Shown piece by piece: positions 17,346 to 25,095 of a DNA stretch of 64,000 bases (positions are counted from its first letter, which is position 1; the number at the start of each line of letters is the position of its first letter). The notes beneath the pieces are model-generated. The model was not told where the DNA came from, ran no database searches, and worked only from the letters and a program-made list of their open reading frames with translations. Source of the DNA: Eubacterium barkeri (GTDB lineage Bacteria > Bacillota > Clostridia > Eubacteriales > Eubacteriaceae); assembly GCF_900107125.1 (NCBI RefSeq), contig NZ_FNOU01000001.1:1-64000 (forward strand), written 5' to 3'. The position numbers and the translations under genes are program-made.

Positions 17346-18389
17346 TTACAATTCTGTCATCTTTTCAAAGGTGGTATCCGGATTTTGGAAAAGGATGGAA
17401 AAGGTGCTGCCCCTTCCGATCGTGCTCTCTACCGTGAGGCGATGGCCGAGATACGCGGCCGTCTGGCTGGCGAGATAAAGGCCGATCCCGTTGGACTCCC
17501 CGGTGGCCCGGCCATTACTGCCGCAGAAAAACAAATCGAAAATGCCAGGGAGGTCTGCCTTGGGGATACCAATCCCCGAATCGGAAACGGACAGGGTCAC
17601 CTGGCCAGGGCTGGACGCCCCGTGGATACAGACTGCTTGGTCTGGGGGACTGTATTTAATGGCATTGGTGAGGAGCTGGTAAAGGATGAGCTTTAGCCAC
17701 TTCCCATCGGAATACACGACAGTCCCCTCCGGAACGGTGAGCTTCGGGAAAATATGGGCGGTGATGAAGGCATCTTTTAGCTCATTAATGGTGGCCTTGC
17801 AAAGCTGTCGGAGGTCCACCGGTTCCGATTGGAAATCATTTTCAATGGCATCCAGGGAATAGAGGTCCAAAATCTGGTCAAGCTGATATTGAATCTGTCG
17901 GACCGCCGTGGAAATCGTTGAAAAATCAGCGGATTTCCCATGGGCCTCGGTGGTGAGGGCGATGACAGATAAGGGGGTTTTTAGCTGATGGACCCAACGG
18001 TACATGGCTAGCTTTTGTTGTTTCCGGGATTGGTGGTGGCGGAGGGCCTCCTGGTGTGAGAGGGCAGACAGATGCCCCAGGAGCTGGGAAACCTGACCCT
18101 CGAAATGACTATGGGGGTAGGGGAGCTGATAATGGTCCATGGTCTCCGTTTCACCGGATTGGGATAACTTAGAGATGAGCTGGTAATAGCCCCAGGTGGC
18201 ATACAGGCGCCATAACAGGAAAAGGGCCAGGATTAATAGATTAAGAAAGCAGTAGTAGGTAAAATCAAGAAGTGACGCATCCAGGAGGGTCCCGTAGAGG
18301 AAAAAGACCCCCAAAGGTCCCAGGGCAAAAGGAAATAATAGCCAGAAATGGTCGCACCAAAAGAGATAAAACGGCGAGTGCCCTTTCAT
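17346..18389 (-). CDS. BceS-like intramembrane-sensing histidine kinase
   Basis: 347 residues. Two N-terminal transmembrane helices have almost no extracellular loop, the mark of kinases that sense through an ABC transporter. The H-box VHQLKTPLSV is near residue 135, N-box LTNAIKYS, G-boxes VSDSGIGIPK and NGIGLYLA. The start ATG overlaps the stop of the response regulator gene (ATGA), so the pair is translationally coupled; a longer reading to 18527 is only overlap. It should phosphorylate the adjacent regulator in response to flux through the BceAB-like transporter. Confidence 0.9.
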   Translation of the reverse strand: MKGHSPFYLFWCDHFWLLFPFALGPLGVFFLYGTLLDASLLDFTYYCFLNLLILALFLLWRLYATWGYYQLISKLSQSGETETMDHYQLPYPHSHFEGQVSQLLGHLSALSHQEALRHHQSRKQQKLAMYRWVHQLKTPLSVIALTTEAHGKSADFSTISTAVRQIQYQLDQILDLYSLDAIENDFQSEPVDLRQLCKATINELKDAFITAHIFPKLTVPEGTVVYSDGKWLKLILYQLLTNAIKYSPPDQAVCIHGASSPGQVTLSVSDSGIGIPKADLPGIFDLFFCGSNGRATGESNGIGLYLASQTAAYLGHRLTVESTIGRGSTFSILFQNPDTTFEKMTEL

Positions 18390-19087
18390 GGCTTTGGATC
18401 TCCCGGCACAGCCAGGCGGTAGCCAATGCCGCGGACCGCTACAATCTGAAGGACCGATGAAATCTGATCCAGACGTTTCCGGATACGGCTGATGGTAACA
18501 TTCAAGGTGTTTTCTTCGACGAAGCACTCATCGTCCCAGATGGTGGACAGCAGGGACTCCCGGGTGACCACATCCGGCGCGTGGCGGAACAGGCTGTGGA
18601 CGACAGCAGCTTCGGTTTTACTCAGCGATTGGATGGTATCCTGGCACTGGAGGGTCAGCCGCCCGGGATGGAAGCAGGCATCTCCAAAGCGGATTTCAGA
18701 CACGTTGGGAGCGGCGTAAGCCCCATAGGCCCGGCGAAGCTGGGCCTGGATTTTAGCAATGAGGACATTAAAGGAATAAGGCTTAGTGATATAATCATCC
18801 CCGCCCTCGGAGATGGCATGAATTTGGTCCATGTCGTCACTGCGTGCAGAGGTGAAGATAATGGGGCAGGCCGTCACCTGGCGCAGCTGCTGGCACCAAA
18901 AATAGCCGTCATAGGCCGGCAGGGTAACATCTAAGAGGATAAGGTCTGGAAGAAAATCCCCGTAGGTATCGATGACCCGCTTGAAATCCTGACAGCATCG
19001 GGTGATAAAGCCATAATGCCCAAGCTGCTCTTCCAAAAGGTTTGCAATTTTTTCATCATCCTCGATGATCAATATTTTTTCATTCAT
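18386..19087 (-). CDS. BceR-like OmpR-family response regulator
   Basis: 233 residues. The receiver domain has the acidic pocket EDD at 9-11, phospho-acceptor Asp53 (LILLDVTLP), Thr/Ser in FTSARS and Lys in ITKPYS. The C-terminal winged helix contains VVTRESLLSTIWDD and VTISRIRKRL. GGAGTCCACC precedes the ATG. It is first in the regulator-kinase unit and is expected to activate the ABC genes downstream, whose own start lies after a 66-81 nt gap with a possible TATACT box. Confidence 0.92.
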   Translation of the reverse strand: MNEKILIIEDDEKIANLLEEQLGHYGFITRCCQDFKRVIDTYGDFLPDLILLDVTLPAYDGYFWCQQLRQVTACPIIFTSARSDDMDQIHAISEGGDDYITKPYSFNVLIAKIQAQLRRAYGAYAAPNVSEIRFGDACFHPGRLTLQCQDTIQSLSKTEAAVVHSLFRHAPDVVTRESLLSTIWDDECFVEENTLNVTISRIRKRLDQISSVLQIVAVRGIGYRLAVPGDPKP

Positions 19088-19111
19088 GGTGGACTCCGTT
19101 AGAAAATCAAT

Positions 19112-19849
19112 TTACCGGGATAAAAGCGTCCCGACCCGGAAGGCGGGAAAGGCGGCCATGAGTGATGATTGGGCTTCCGGTGCCGCCACGGCAAGCACAC
19201 AGCTGGAGGGCCCGCCGGATTGGCAGAGATCCAGGGGGCAGTCCTTATCAAGCTGAAGGGACAACTGATGGAGTCCGGCGATGGTGCGGGCTTCATAGGC
19301 AATACCCTTGGAACCCACCGGAACCAGCTCATGCACCTGGGGGTTGGCCCATAGTTCTTTTAAATGGTCGTAGGTCGCCAGGGGTGCTTTCGTATTCGTC
19401 AGAAAGGCCATGCCCACCAAAGGGGTACCGATGCACAGCAGGATATCTCCGGCTTGGCAATGGGGTGGCGTAAAGGTGCCGGGCAGATACCCCACGGCTG
19501 CAGTTCCCACCCCAGTCATGGAAGTGGGAAAATTTTCCTCGGTGGAGCCTGTGAGGCAGTCCGGGGAAAGACCCGCCAGCTTTAGCTCGTCAGAAAAGCC
19601 CTGAATAATGGCTTCGCCAGTGGGATGCATTTCCGAGCAGATCCCATCGGCCAGAATCAAGACCTCCGCGCCAATGCACAGAAGCTCAAAGAGGACCACC
19701 CGTGCCGAAACCCGCCCGCAGTGGTAGGGGGGACATTTCAGAAAATCTTCGGACTTTTCGCCGGTGCTGCCACAGCTGTCGGCGGCCACCACCACGGTTC
19801 CCCCGGGAATGGAGGCAAGGGTTAAGTCCCGGTACTTACTGATGGTCAT
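19112..19849 (-). CDS. cblS: Alpha-ribazole kinase-like protein (CblS)
   Basis: A 245-residue AIR synthase/ThiL-fold protein: VVVAADSCGSTGEK near residue 20 is a metal/ATP loop, and GVGTAAVGYLP and GDILLCIG follow. Short AIR-synthase-related proteins of this kind next to a CblT transporter are the alpha-ribazole kinases of Bacillota. They phosphorylate salvaged alpha-ribazole so that the cobalamin lower ligand can be attached. The gene overlaps cblT by 14 bp, which supports the assignment more than the sequence alone. Thiamine-phosphate kinase is the main alternative, but no thiamine gene is nearby. Confidence 0.7.
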   Translation of the reverse strand: MTISKYRDLTLASIPGGTVVVAADSCGSTGEKSEDFLKCPPYHCGRVSARVVLFELLCIGAEVLILADGICSEMHPTGEAIIQGFSDELKLAGLSPDCLTGSTEENFPTSMTGVGTAAVGYLPGTFTPPHCQAGDILLCIGTPLVGMAFLTNTKAPLATYDHLKELWANPQVHELVPVGSKGIAYEARTIAGLHQLSLQLDKDCPLDLCQSGGPSSCVLAVAAPEAQSSLMAAFPAFRVGTLLSR

Positions 19850-20366
19850 GGTTTTTGCGGGTAATGGCCGGCAAGGGCTGGAAGCGTGCCGGCAGGAGAT
19901 TGTAGATGATCACGGCCAGCACAACATTGAGGATGGCCGCAGGGAGCAGTGCCGGAATCAGGCCAATGGCCACAGGTAAGGTAAAAACAGGGGCCACGGC
20001 CAGCAGGGCGATGGGCACATTGACAATAACCGCCACCACACAGCCCAGGCCGTAGGCAAGGATGGGGTTTAGCTTTTTAAAGAGGCAGCCCTTAATGGTG
20101 AAGTAAAAGGCGATCATGGTCACAGACATCATAATGGCTGTGATGATGTGGGCTGGCAGGGTAAAGGGGAATCCGGAAAGGGCGGCGGTGAGCAAATGGG
20201 CGATGGCAGCAATGACCGCTCCCCAGCCCCAGCCTAAAATGAGGGTGGCTAAAAAGGCCGGCAGGGCATCAAAGGCAATGGAGCCCATGATTTTAATATT
20301 GGCGCCAACAAAGGCGAGGGCAATAAAAAGGGCAGCGTAAACAAGTTTTTTAGTTTTGTCATTCAT
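19836..20366 (-). CDS. cblT: ECF transporter substrate-binding component, probable alpha-ribazole uptake (CblT)
   Basis: A 176-residue membrane protein with about six helices, the size and look of an ECF-type S component; AAGGATT lies before the ATG. The N-terminal KKLVYAALFIALAFVGANIKI resembles the helix-1 segment that contacts EcfT. No EcfA or EcfT is present here, so it would use a shared energising module. Its partner cblS downstream and metA upstream point to cobalamin-precursor uptake feeding B12-dependent metabolism, including methionine synthesis. Confidence 0.75.
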   Translation of the reverse strand: MNDKTKKLVYAALFIALAFVGANIKIMGSIAFDALPAFLATLILGWGWGAVIAAIAHLLTAALSGFPFTLPAHIITAIMMSVTMIAFYFTIKGCLFKKLNPILAYGLGCVVAVIVNVPIALLAVAPVFTLPVAIGLIPALLPAAILNVVLAVIIYNLLPARFQPLPAITRKNHDHQ

Positions 20367-20389
20367 GGTGTAATAATCCTTTCAGTGCG

Positions 20390-21331
20390 TTAGCGTGATG
20401 TAAGATGGGTAAAATCAGGATGGTTATCCAGATCAAAGGGGGTTGCCTGGTAGACATAGTAATTCAGCCAGTTCTGGTACAGTAAATTAGCGTGCCCCCG
20501 CCAGCGGACCATTGGAGTTTGGGTGGGATCGTCATTGGGGTAATAATTGGAGGGGACCGTAATAGGCTTACCTGCAGCGATATCCCGATCGTATTCCTGC
20601 TTTAAGGTGTTGGCATCGTACTCACTGTGACCGGTCACAAAGAATTGGCGCCCCTTCATGGCCGAGGCAATGTATACCCCGGCATCCTCGGAAATAGCCT
20701 CCAGCATCAGTTCAGGCACCGCTTCAATATCCTCGGCCCGAACCTCGGAGTGTCGGGAGTGGGGAACGTAGAAGGTATCATCAAAGCCTCGGAACAGCGG
20801 ACAATAATCTGGTTCAATATGATGGGGGAAGACGCCGAATAATTTTTCTTTGAGATCGTACTTCGGAACCCCATAGTGGTGGTAGAGAGCCGCCTGGGCC
20901 CCCCAGCAGATATGCCAGGTGGAGAAGACATGGGTCAGGCTCCAATCCATAATGTCCACCAGTTCATCCCAATAATCCACTTCTTCAAAGGGAAGGGATT
21001 CAATGGGCGCACCAGTGATGATCAGACCGTCGAAATACTGATTTTGTACCTCTGTCCAGGTTTTATAAAAGGTATCCAGATGGGCAAGGTCCGTGTTTTT
21101 ACAGTCATGGGTCTCGGATTGCAGGAGGGTGATATCCACCTGGAGGGGAGTATTCCCAATAAGGCGCAGAAGCTGGGTCTCCGTGGCAATCTTGGTGGGC
21201 ATCAGGTTCATAATAGCCACCCGCAGGGGGCGGATATCCTGGGTATCCGCCCGGCCCTTGGCCATGACGAAGATATTCTCATTTTCCAGGGTGGTAAAGG
21301 CAGGGAGGTTATCAGGTATTTTTATGGGCAT
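20390..21331 (-). CDS. metA: Homoserine O-acetyltransferase (MetA family)
   Basis: A 313-residue MetA/HTS enzyme that acylates homoserine, the first committed step of methionine synthesis. The catalytic triad is intact by position: Cys142 (HICWGAQAA), His235 and Glu237 (TGHSEYD). Residue 111 is Glu ([11 protein letters not shown]). In this family Glu111 goes with acetyl-CoA and Gly111 with succinyl-CoA, so the name homoserine O-acetyltransferase is preferred to succinyltransferase. GAGGTAAACACG precedes the ATG. It lies between cysK and cblT in one apparent operon. Confidence 0.95.
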   Translation of the reverse strand: MPIKIPDNLPAFTTLENENIFVMAKGRADTQDIRPLRVAIMNLMPTKIATETQLLRLIGNTPLQVDITLLQSETHDCKNTDLAHLDTFYKTWTEVQNQYFDGLIITGAPIESLPFEEVDYWDELVDIMDWSLTHVFSTWHICWGAQAALYHHYGVPKYDLKEKLFGVFPHHIEPDYCPLFRGFDDTFYVPHSRHSEVRAEDIEAVPELMLEAISEDAGVYIASAMKGRQFFVTGHSEYDANTLKQEYDRDIAAGKPITVPSNYYPNDDPTQTPMVRWRGHANLLYQNWLNYYVYQATPFDLDNHPDFTHLTSR

Positions 21332-21405
21332 CGTGTTTACCTCGTTTATTGATTTGAATTAAGAAAAGCAAGCCAAGTGGTGGGAAGCGGAAATCCGCAG
21401 TTATG

Positions 21406-22329
21406 CTATTGAAACAAAGGGGTGGACAGATAGCGTTCCCCCGTATCAGGCAGGAGCAGGACAATGGTTTTGCCGGCATTTTCAGGGCGGCGGGCCAGGG
21501 TGAGGGCACCCTCCAGAGCAGCCCCGGCAGAAATGCCTGAGAGCAGGCCTTCGCACTGGGCCAGCATTCGGGAGGCCCGGTAGGCGGCCTGATCGGAAAC
21601 CGGGAGGATTTCATCGATAATGTTCACATCAAGGATGCTGGGGATGAAATTTGCCCCCAGACCCTGGAGGTTGTGGGGGCCTGCTGGTCCTCCAGAGAGG
21701 ACCGGGGAGTTTTCCGGCTCCACTGCAAGGATGCGGATTCCCGGATTCTTTTCCTTCAGGACCTCCCCAACCCCCTGGATGGTCCCGCCGCTGCCAACGC
21801 CGGCGACAAAATAATCCATATTGCCCTGGGTGTCTGACCATAGCTCCTGGGCAGTGGTTTCATGATGGGCCGCCACATTGGCGGGGTTGTCAAATTGGCC
21901 CAGAAGAATGGCTCCCGCAATGGCATCCCGCAGCTCTTTGGCCTTGGCAATGGCGCCGCCCATGGCGGCGGTCCCGTTGGTAAGGACGATTTCTGCACCG
22001 TAGGCCATGAGGAGAGCCTTGCGCTCCGGGCTCATGGTCTCTGGCATGGTGAGAATCAGGTGGTACCCCCGGAGGGCACACACCAGGGCCAGACCGATGC
22101 CCGTATTGCCGCTGGTAGGTTCGATAATGGTGCCGCCAGGCTTTAGCAGCCCCTTGGCCTCGGCATCATCAATCATAGAGAGGGCCACCCGGTCCTTAAC
22201 GCTGCCGCCGGGGTTAAAGGACTCCAGCTTAGCCAGAAGGTCCACTTTCAGGCCTTCCCCCTTTATAATATGGTTCAGGCGCAAAAGGGGTGTGTGGCCA
22301 ATGAGTGTCGTTAAATCATTAATAATCAT
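21406..22329 (-). CDS. cysK: Cysteine synthase A (O-acetylserine sulfhydrylase)
   Basis: 307 residues, PLP-dependent, making cysteine from O-acetylserine and sulfide. The PLP lysine is Lys45 in GGSVKDRVA. The substrate loop is EPTSGNTGIGLA, the phosphate-binding loop GVGSGGTIQGVG, and the C-terminal LLSGISAGAAL is typical. It is the first gene of the cysK-metA-cblT-cblS run and has a consensus promoter with a dyad in the 5' leader. It stops with TAG. Confidence 0.95.
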   Translation of the reverse strand: MIINDLTTLIGHTPLLRLNHIIKGEGLKVDLLAKLESFNPGGSVKDRVALSMIDDAEAKGLLKPGGTIIEPTSGNTGIGLALVCALRGYHLILTMPETMSPERKALLMAYGAEIVLTNGTAAMGGAIAKAKELRDAIAGAILLGQFDNPANVAAHHETTAQELWSDTQGNMDYFVAGVGSGGTIQGVGEVLKEKNPGIRILAVEPENSPVLSGGPAGPHNLQGLGANFIPSILDVNIIDEILPVSDQAAYRASRMLAQCEGLLSGISAGAALEGALTLARRPENAGKTIVLLLPDTGERYLSTPLFQ

Positions 22330-22353
22330 AAGTTCGGTCCCTTTCGTTCAAGC

Positions 22354-22368
22354 GGTATTTTTAATACC
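22354..22368 (-). promoter_or_regulatory. Dyad in the cysK leader, candidate operator
   Basis: GGTATT-ttt-AATACC is a perfect 6-bp dyad, followed by CCGATTATTCGG, a second short dyad. Both lie between the promoter and the ribosome site. The placement suits a repressor such as an Rrf2-family cysteine regulator, but the binding protein is not known. Confidence 0.4.
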
Positions 22369-22393
22369 GATTATTCGGATGAATATGATATGA

Positions 22394-22422
22394 AATATAC
22401 CACTCGGCCCTTGGATTGTCAA
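22394..22422 (-). promoter_or_regulatory. cysK operon promoter
   Basis: On the minus strand TTGACA (22417-22422), 17 bp, TATATT (22394-22399): near-consensus sigma-A promoter. Confidence 0.8.
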
Positions 22423-22498
22423 TAAAACGGTGGTTTTTAAAGCGAAGGTTTGCGGACTATGATATGATAATAATAAGACCCACCGGGAGGAAAAAAGG

Positions 22499-23749
22499 AT
22501 GCTAAAAGAGACCAACAGGAAATGCTTTGAGGGGATGGCCACGACACCCCAAAGTGAAAAATGGACCCAGGCGATCATGCGTGGAGAATCCCTGTACAGC
22601 CGAAAGACTGATATCCGAACACCCTTTGGGCGGGATTATACAAGAATTCTTCATTCCATGGCCTATCGCCGCCTGAAGTACAAAACCCAGGTCTTTTTCT
22701 CCCCGGAGCACGACCACGTCAGCACCCGCATCGACCATGTTCACTACGTGGCATCCATTAGCCGGATCATCACGGAATTTCTGGGGCTTAATGGAGAGCT
22801 GGCCGAGGCCATCGCCATCGGCCATGATTTAGGGCATACCCCCTTTGGCCACGATGGGGAGCGCACCATCGCCGCCATTATAAAGGAAGAGGGGATCATC
22901 CCACAGGGTGGGGATATTCCCTTTTGGCATGGCATGAACGGCCTGCGCTGTGTGGATTCCCTGGAGCTTTTAGAGGGACCGGATGCCTGCTTCCACAACC
23001 TGGACCTCACCTATGCTGTACGGGATGGCATCATTGCCCACAGTGGGGATATTATGGGACGGGCCCTGATCCCCAGGGAGGATGCCATCGAGCTGTCGGC
23101 CTTTAAGGTGCCGGGGCAGTACGAGCCCTTTACCTGGGAGGGGTGTATCATCAAGCTGGCGGATAATATCTCCTATCTCGGACGGGATATTGACGATGCG
23201 GTCATCCTGGGACGGATGGATGCAGACGCCCATGCCAAACTGACGGATATCGTCATCCGCTATGCCAAGGCCTGCGGCGAGGATGCCGCGGGGATTAACA
23301 ATGCCAACATCATCCATTTACTCGTCACGGATCTGTGCTCCCACAGCTCACCAGCAGTGGGCATCCGTTTTTCCGACGAAGGCTACGCCGTCATGGATGC
23401 GGTGCTTCATCTTAATCGGGAGACCATTTACTATAACCCCATGCTCAAATCCTACAGCGAATACGGGGATACTGTTATCCGAAGGGTGTATCAGGTGTTA
23501 TCTGGCTGGTGCGAGGATTATGAGGGAAACCTGGCCCATTATGCCCGCCAATACCCCCGATTAACCGCAGAATTTTCAGGCTGGCTGTCAAAATATTGGG
23601 ATGGACCCAGGGGGGAGCGGTATCAAAACAAAGTGGTTTATAGGCTGAAGACAGATCCTCTGGCCTATAAGCGGGCCATTGTGGATTACATTGCCGGGAT
23701 GACGGATCGTTTTTTGGAAGGGCTTTACCGGAGCTTTATTACCTTCTGA
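22499..23749 (+). CDS. dgt: dGTP triphosphohydrolase (dGTPase), HD superfamily
   Basis: A 416-residue HD-domain enzyme releasing triphosphate from dGTP and related dNTPs. The N-terminal FGRDYTRILHSMAYRRLKYKTQVF is the standard dGTPase opening (note the R-R-L-K-x-K-T-Q-V core). The metal-binding H...HD set includes STRIDHVHYVA, AIAIGHDLGHTPFGHDGE and DNISYLGRDIDD. It has a GGGAGG ribosome site and appears monocistronic, with its 3' end just before the aromatic operon promoter. Such enzymes tune dNTP pools, and some restrict phage. Confidence 0.92.
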   Translation: MLKETNRKCFEGMATTPQSEKWTQAIMRGESLYSRKTDIRTPFGRDYTRILHSMAYRRLKYKTQVFFSPEHDHVSTRIDHVHYVASISRIITEFLGLNGELAEAIAIGHDLGHTPFGHDGERTIAAIIKEEGIIPQGGDIPFWHGMNGLRCVDSLELLEGPDACFHNLDLTYAVRDGIIAHSGDIMGRALIPREDAIELSAFKVPGQYEPFTWEGCIIKLADNISYLGRDIDDAVILGRMDADAHAKLTDIVIRYAKACGEDAAGINNANIIHLLVTDLCSHSSPAVGIRFSDEGYAVMDAVLHLNRETIYYNPMLKSYSEYGDTVIRRVYQVLSGWCEDYEGNLAHYARQYPRLTAEFSGWLSKYWDGPRGERYQNKVVYRLKTDPLAYKRAIVDYIAGMTDRFLEGLYRSFITF

Positions 23750-23766
23750 AAAAAATGAAAAATGCA

Positions 23767-23795
23767 TTGACACTGAAAAAATACAGGTTTATAAT
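23767..23795 (+). promoter_or_regulatory. Promoter of the aromatic amino-acid operon
   Basis: Perfect TTGACA, 17 bp, TATAAT. It is the strongest promoter by eye in the window, as expected for an operon controlled later by attenuation. Confidence 0.92.
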
Positions 23796-23829
23796 GAAAA
23801 CAACTTAAATTGTGAAGGGAACCAATGTC

Positions 23830-23940
23830 ATGAAAATTCGTGAAATGAATACAAAGGCATATTTTGGCTTTAGCTGGGGCTATTACTATAGCGCTGGCTA
23901 TTTTGCGTGCCTGCCTGCGGATTCATTTCAGAGCAATTAA
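23830..23940 (+). CDS. Aromatic-rich leader peptide of the DAHP synthase operon
   Basis: A 36-residue ORF with ribosome site GAAGGGA 9 nt before its ATG, directly after a consensus promoter and before an intrinsic terminator. Residues 11-25 read YFGFSWGYYYSAGYF. In total there are five Tyr, four Phe and one Trp. Such a cluster ahead of biosynthetic genes is the classic sensor of transcription attenuation: slow translation of Tyr/Phe codons when charged tRNA is scarce prevents terminator formation. The peptide itself should have no other role. It is too short for routine annotation. Confidence 0.88.
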   Translation: MKIREMNTKAYFGFSWGYYYSAGYFACLPADSFQSN

Positions 23941-23942
23941 AG

Positions 23943-24018
23943 GGGTGGTAAGGAACCGCCACCCATGATGATTGGATACTGAAGACCCGTAGGCATGATG
24001 CCTGCGGGTCTTTGTTTA
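23943..24018 (+). terminator. Attenuator: pause hairpin and intrinsic terminator of the aro operon
   Basis: First hairpin GGGTGG...CCACCC (23943-23964). Terminator stem AGACCCG-t-AGGCA / TGCCT-g-CGGGTCT (23983-24011) is followed by TTTGTTTATTT. The sequence TGCCTGCGG of the terminator's right arm also occurs inside the leader ORF (23912-23920). That copy can pair with the left arm (23987-23995, one G-U) as an antiterminator. A ribosome stalled at the Tyr/Phe codons leaves the upstream copy free; one that reaches the stop codon covers it. Confidence 0.85.
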
Positions 24019-24063
24019 TTTCTAAGATGTATAATTATTCAGGAAAGCAGAGGAAAAAATACC

Positions 24064-25074
24064 ATGATTGTCGTTATTAAACAAGGCGTACCAGAAGCTG
24101 AGGTTAAGAAGCTTGAAGAGAAAATAGAATCCCTGGGCATTAAGATCCATTACTCCAAGGGAGAAAACACCACGATTTTAGGGCTGGTGGGGGAAACCCA
24201 GATGGTGGATATGCATAAGCTGCGTTCCAACGCCATTGTGGAAAAGGTCCTGCGGGTCCAGGAGCCCTACAAGAAGGCCAATCGCGCCTTCCATCCCCAG
24301 GATACCATTGTGGATGTATCCGGTGTACCGGTGGGCGAGGGACATATCACGGCCATTGCCGGGCCCTGCTCTGTGGAAAGTGAAGGGCAGATTGTGGATA
24401 TTGCCAAGGCGGTGAAGGCGGCAGGGGCCAAGATGTTAAGGGGCGGCGCCTTTAAGCCCCGGACGTCCCCCTATGCCTTCCAGGGCATGGGACCCATGGG
24501 GCTGGAGCTGCTGCTCATTGCTAAAAAAGAAACGGGGCTGCCCATTGTCACAGAAATCATGGATCTTTCCCAGATTCCTCTGTTTGAAGAAGTGGATTTG
24601 ATCCAGGTAGGTGCCCGGAATATGCAGAACTTCACCCTCCTGAAGGAATTGGGGCGGCTGCAAAAGCCCATCCTCTTGAAACGAGGCCTGTCAGCGACCA
24701 TGAAGGAATTTCTCATGGCGGCGGAATACATCATGGCTGGGGGAAATGAAAATGTCATCCTCTGTGAACGGGGGATTCGGACCTTTGAAACCGCCACCCG
24801 GAACACCCTGGACTTAAGCTGCATCCCCATGCTAAAACGCAAGACCCATCTCCCCATCCTCATCGATCCCAGCCACGCCACTGGTGTGAGCTGGATGGTG
24901 GAATCCATGTCCAAGGCAGCGGTGGCCGCCGGGGCAGATGGTTTGATGATTGAGGTCCATAATAATCCCGAGGAGGCCCTGTGTGATGGGGATCAGGCAT
25001 TGCTCCCAGAACAATTTGGCCAGATCATGGAGGTTGTGCGGAAGTACGCCGCCATTGAGGATAAAGAAGTCTAG
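24064..25074 (+). CDS. aroF: DAHP synthase, first copy
   Basis: A 336-residue 3-deoxy-7-phosphoheptulonate synthase that joins PEP and erythrose-4-phosphate, the entry to the shikimate pathway. Residues 1-70 are a ferredoxin/ACT-like regulatory domain, as in the Thermotoga enzyme, where Tyr or Phe bind. The TIM barrel follows with AGPCSVES, GGAFKPRTSPYAFQG, VGARNMQNF, LKRGL, and DPSHATG. I start at the ATG after AGAGGA; the frame extends upstream only into the attenuator. The neighbouring copy is very similar. Confidence 0.95.
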   Translation: MIVVIKQGVPEAEVKKLEEKIESLGIKIHYSKGENTTILGLVGETQMVDMHKLRSNAIVEKVLRVQEPYKKANRAFHPQDTIVDVSGVPVGEGHITAIAGPCSVESEGQIVDIAKAVKAAGAKMLRGGAFKPRTSPYAFQGMGPMGLELLLIAKKETGLPIVTEIMDLSQIPLFEEVDLIQVGARNMQNFTLLKELGRLQKPILLKRGLSATMKEFLMAAEYIMAGGNENVILCERGIRTFETATRNTLDLSCIPMLKRKTHLPILIDPSHATGVSWMVESMSKAAVAAGADGLMIEVHNNPEEALCDGDQALLPEQFGQIMEVVRKYAAIEDKEV

Positions 25075-25095
25075 AGAAGAAAAGGAGAAACCGTC

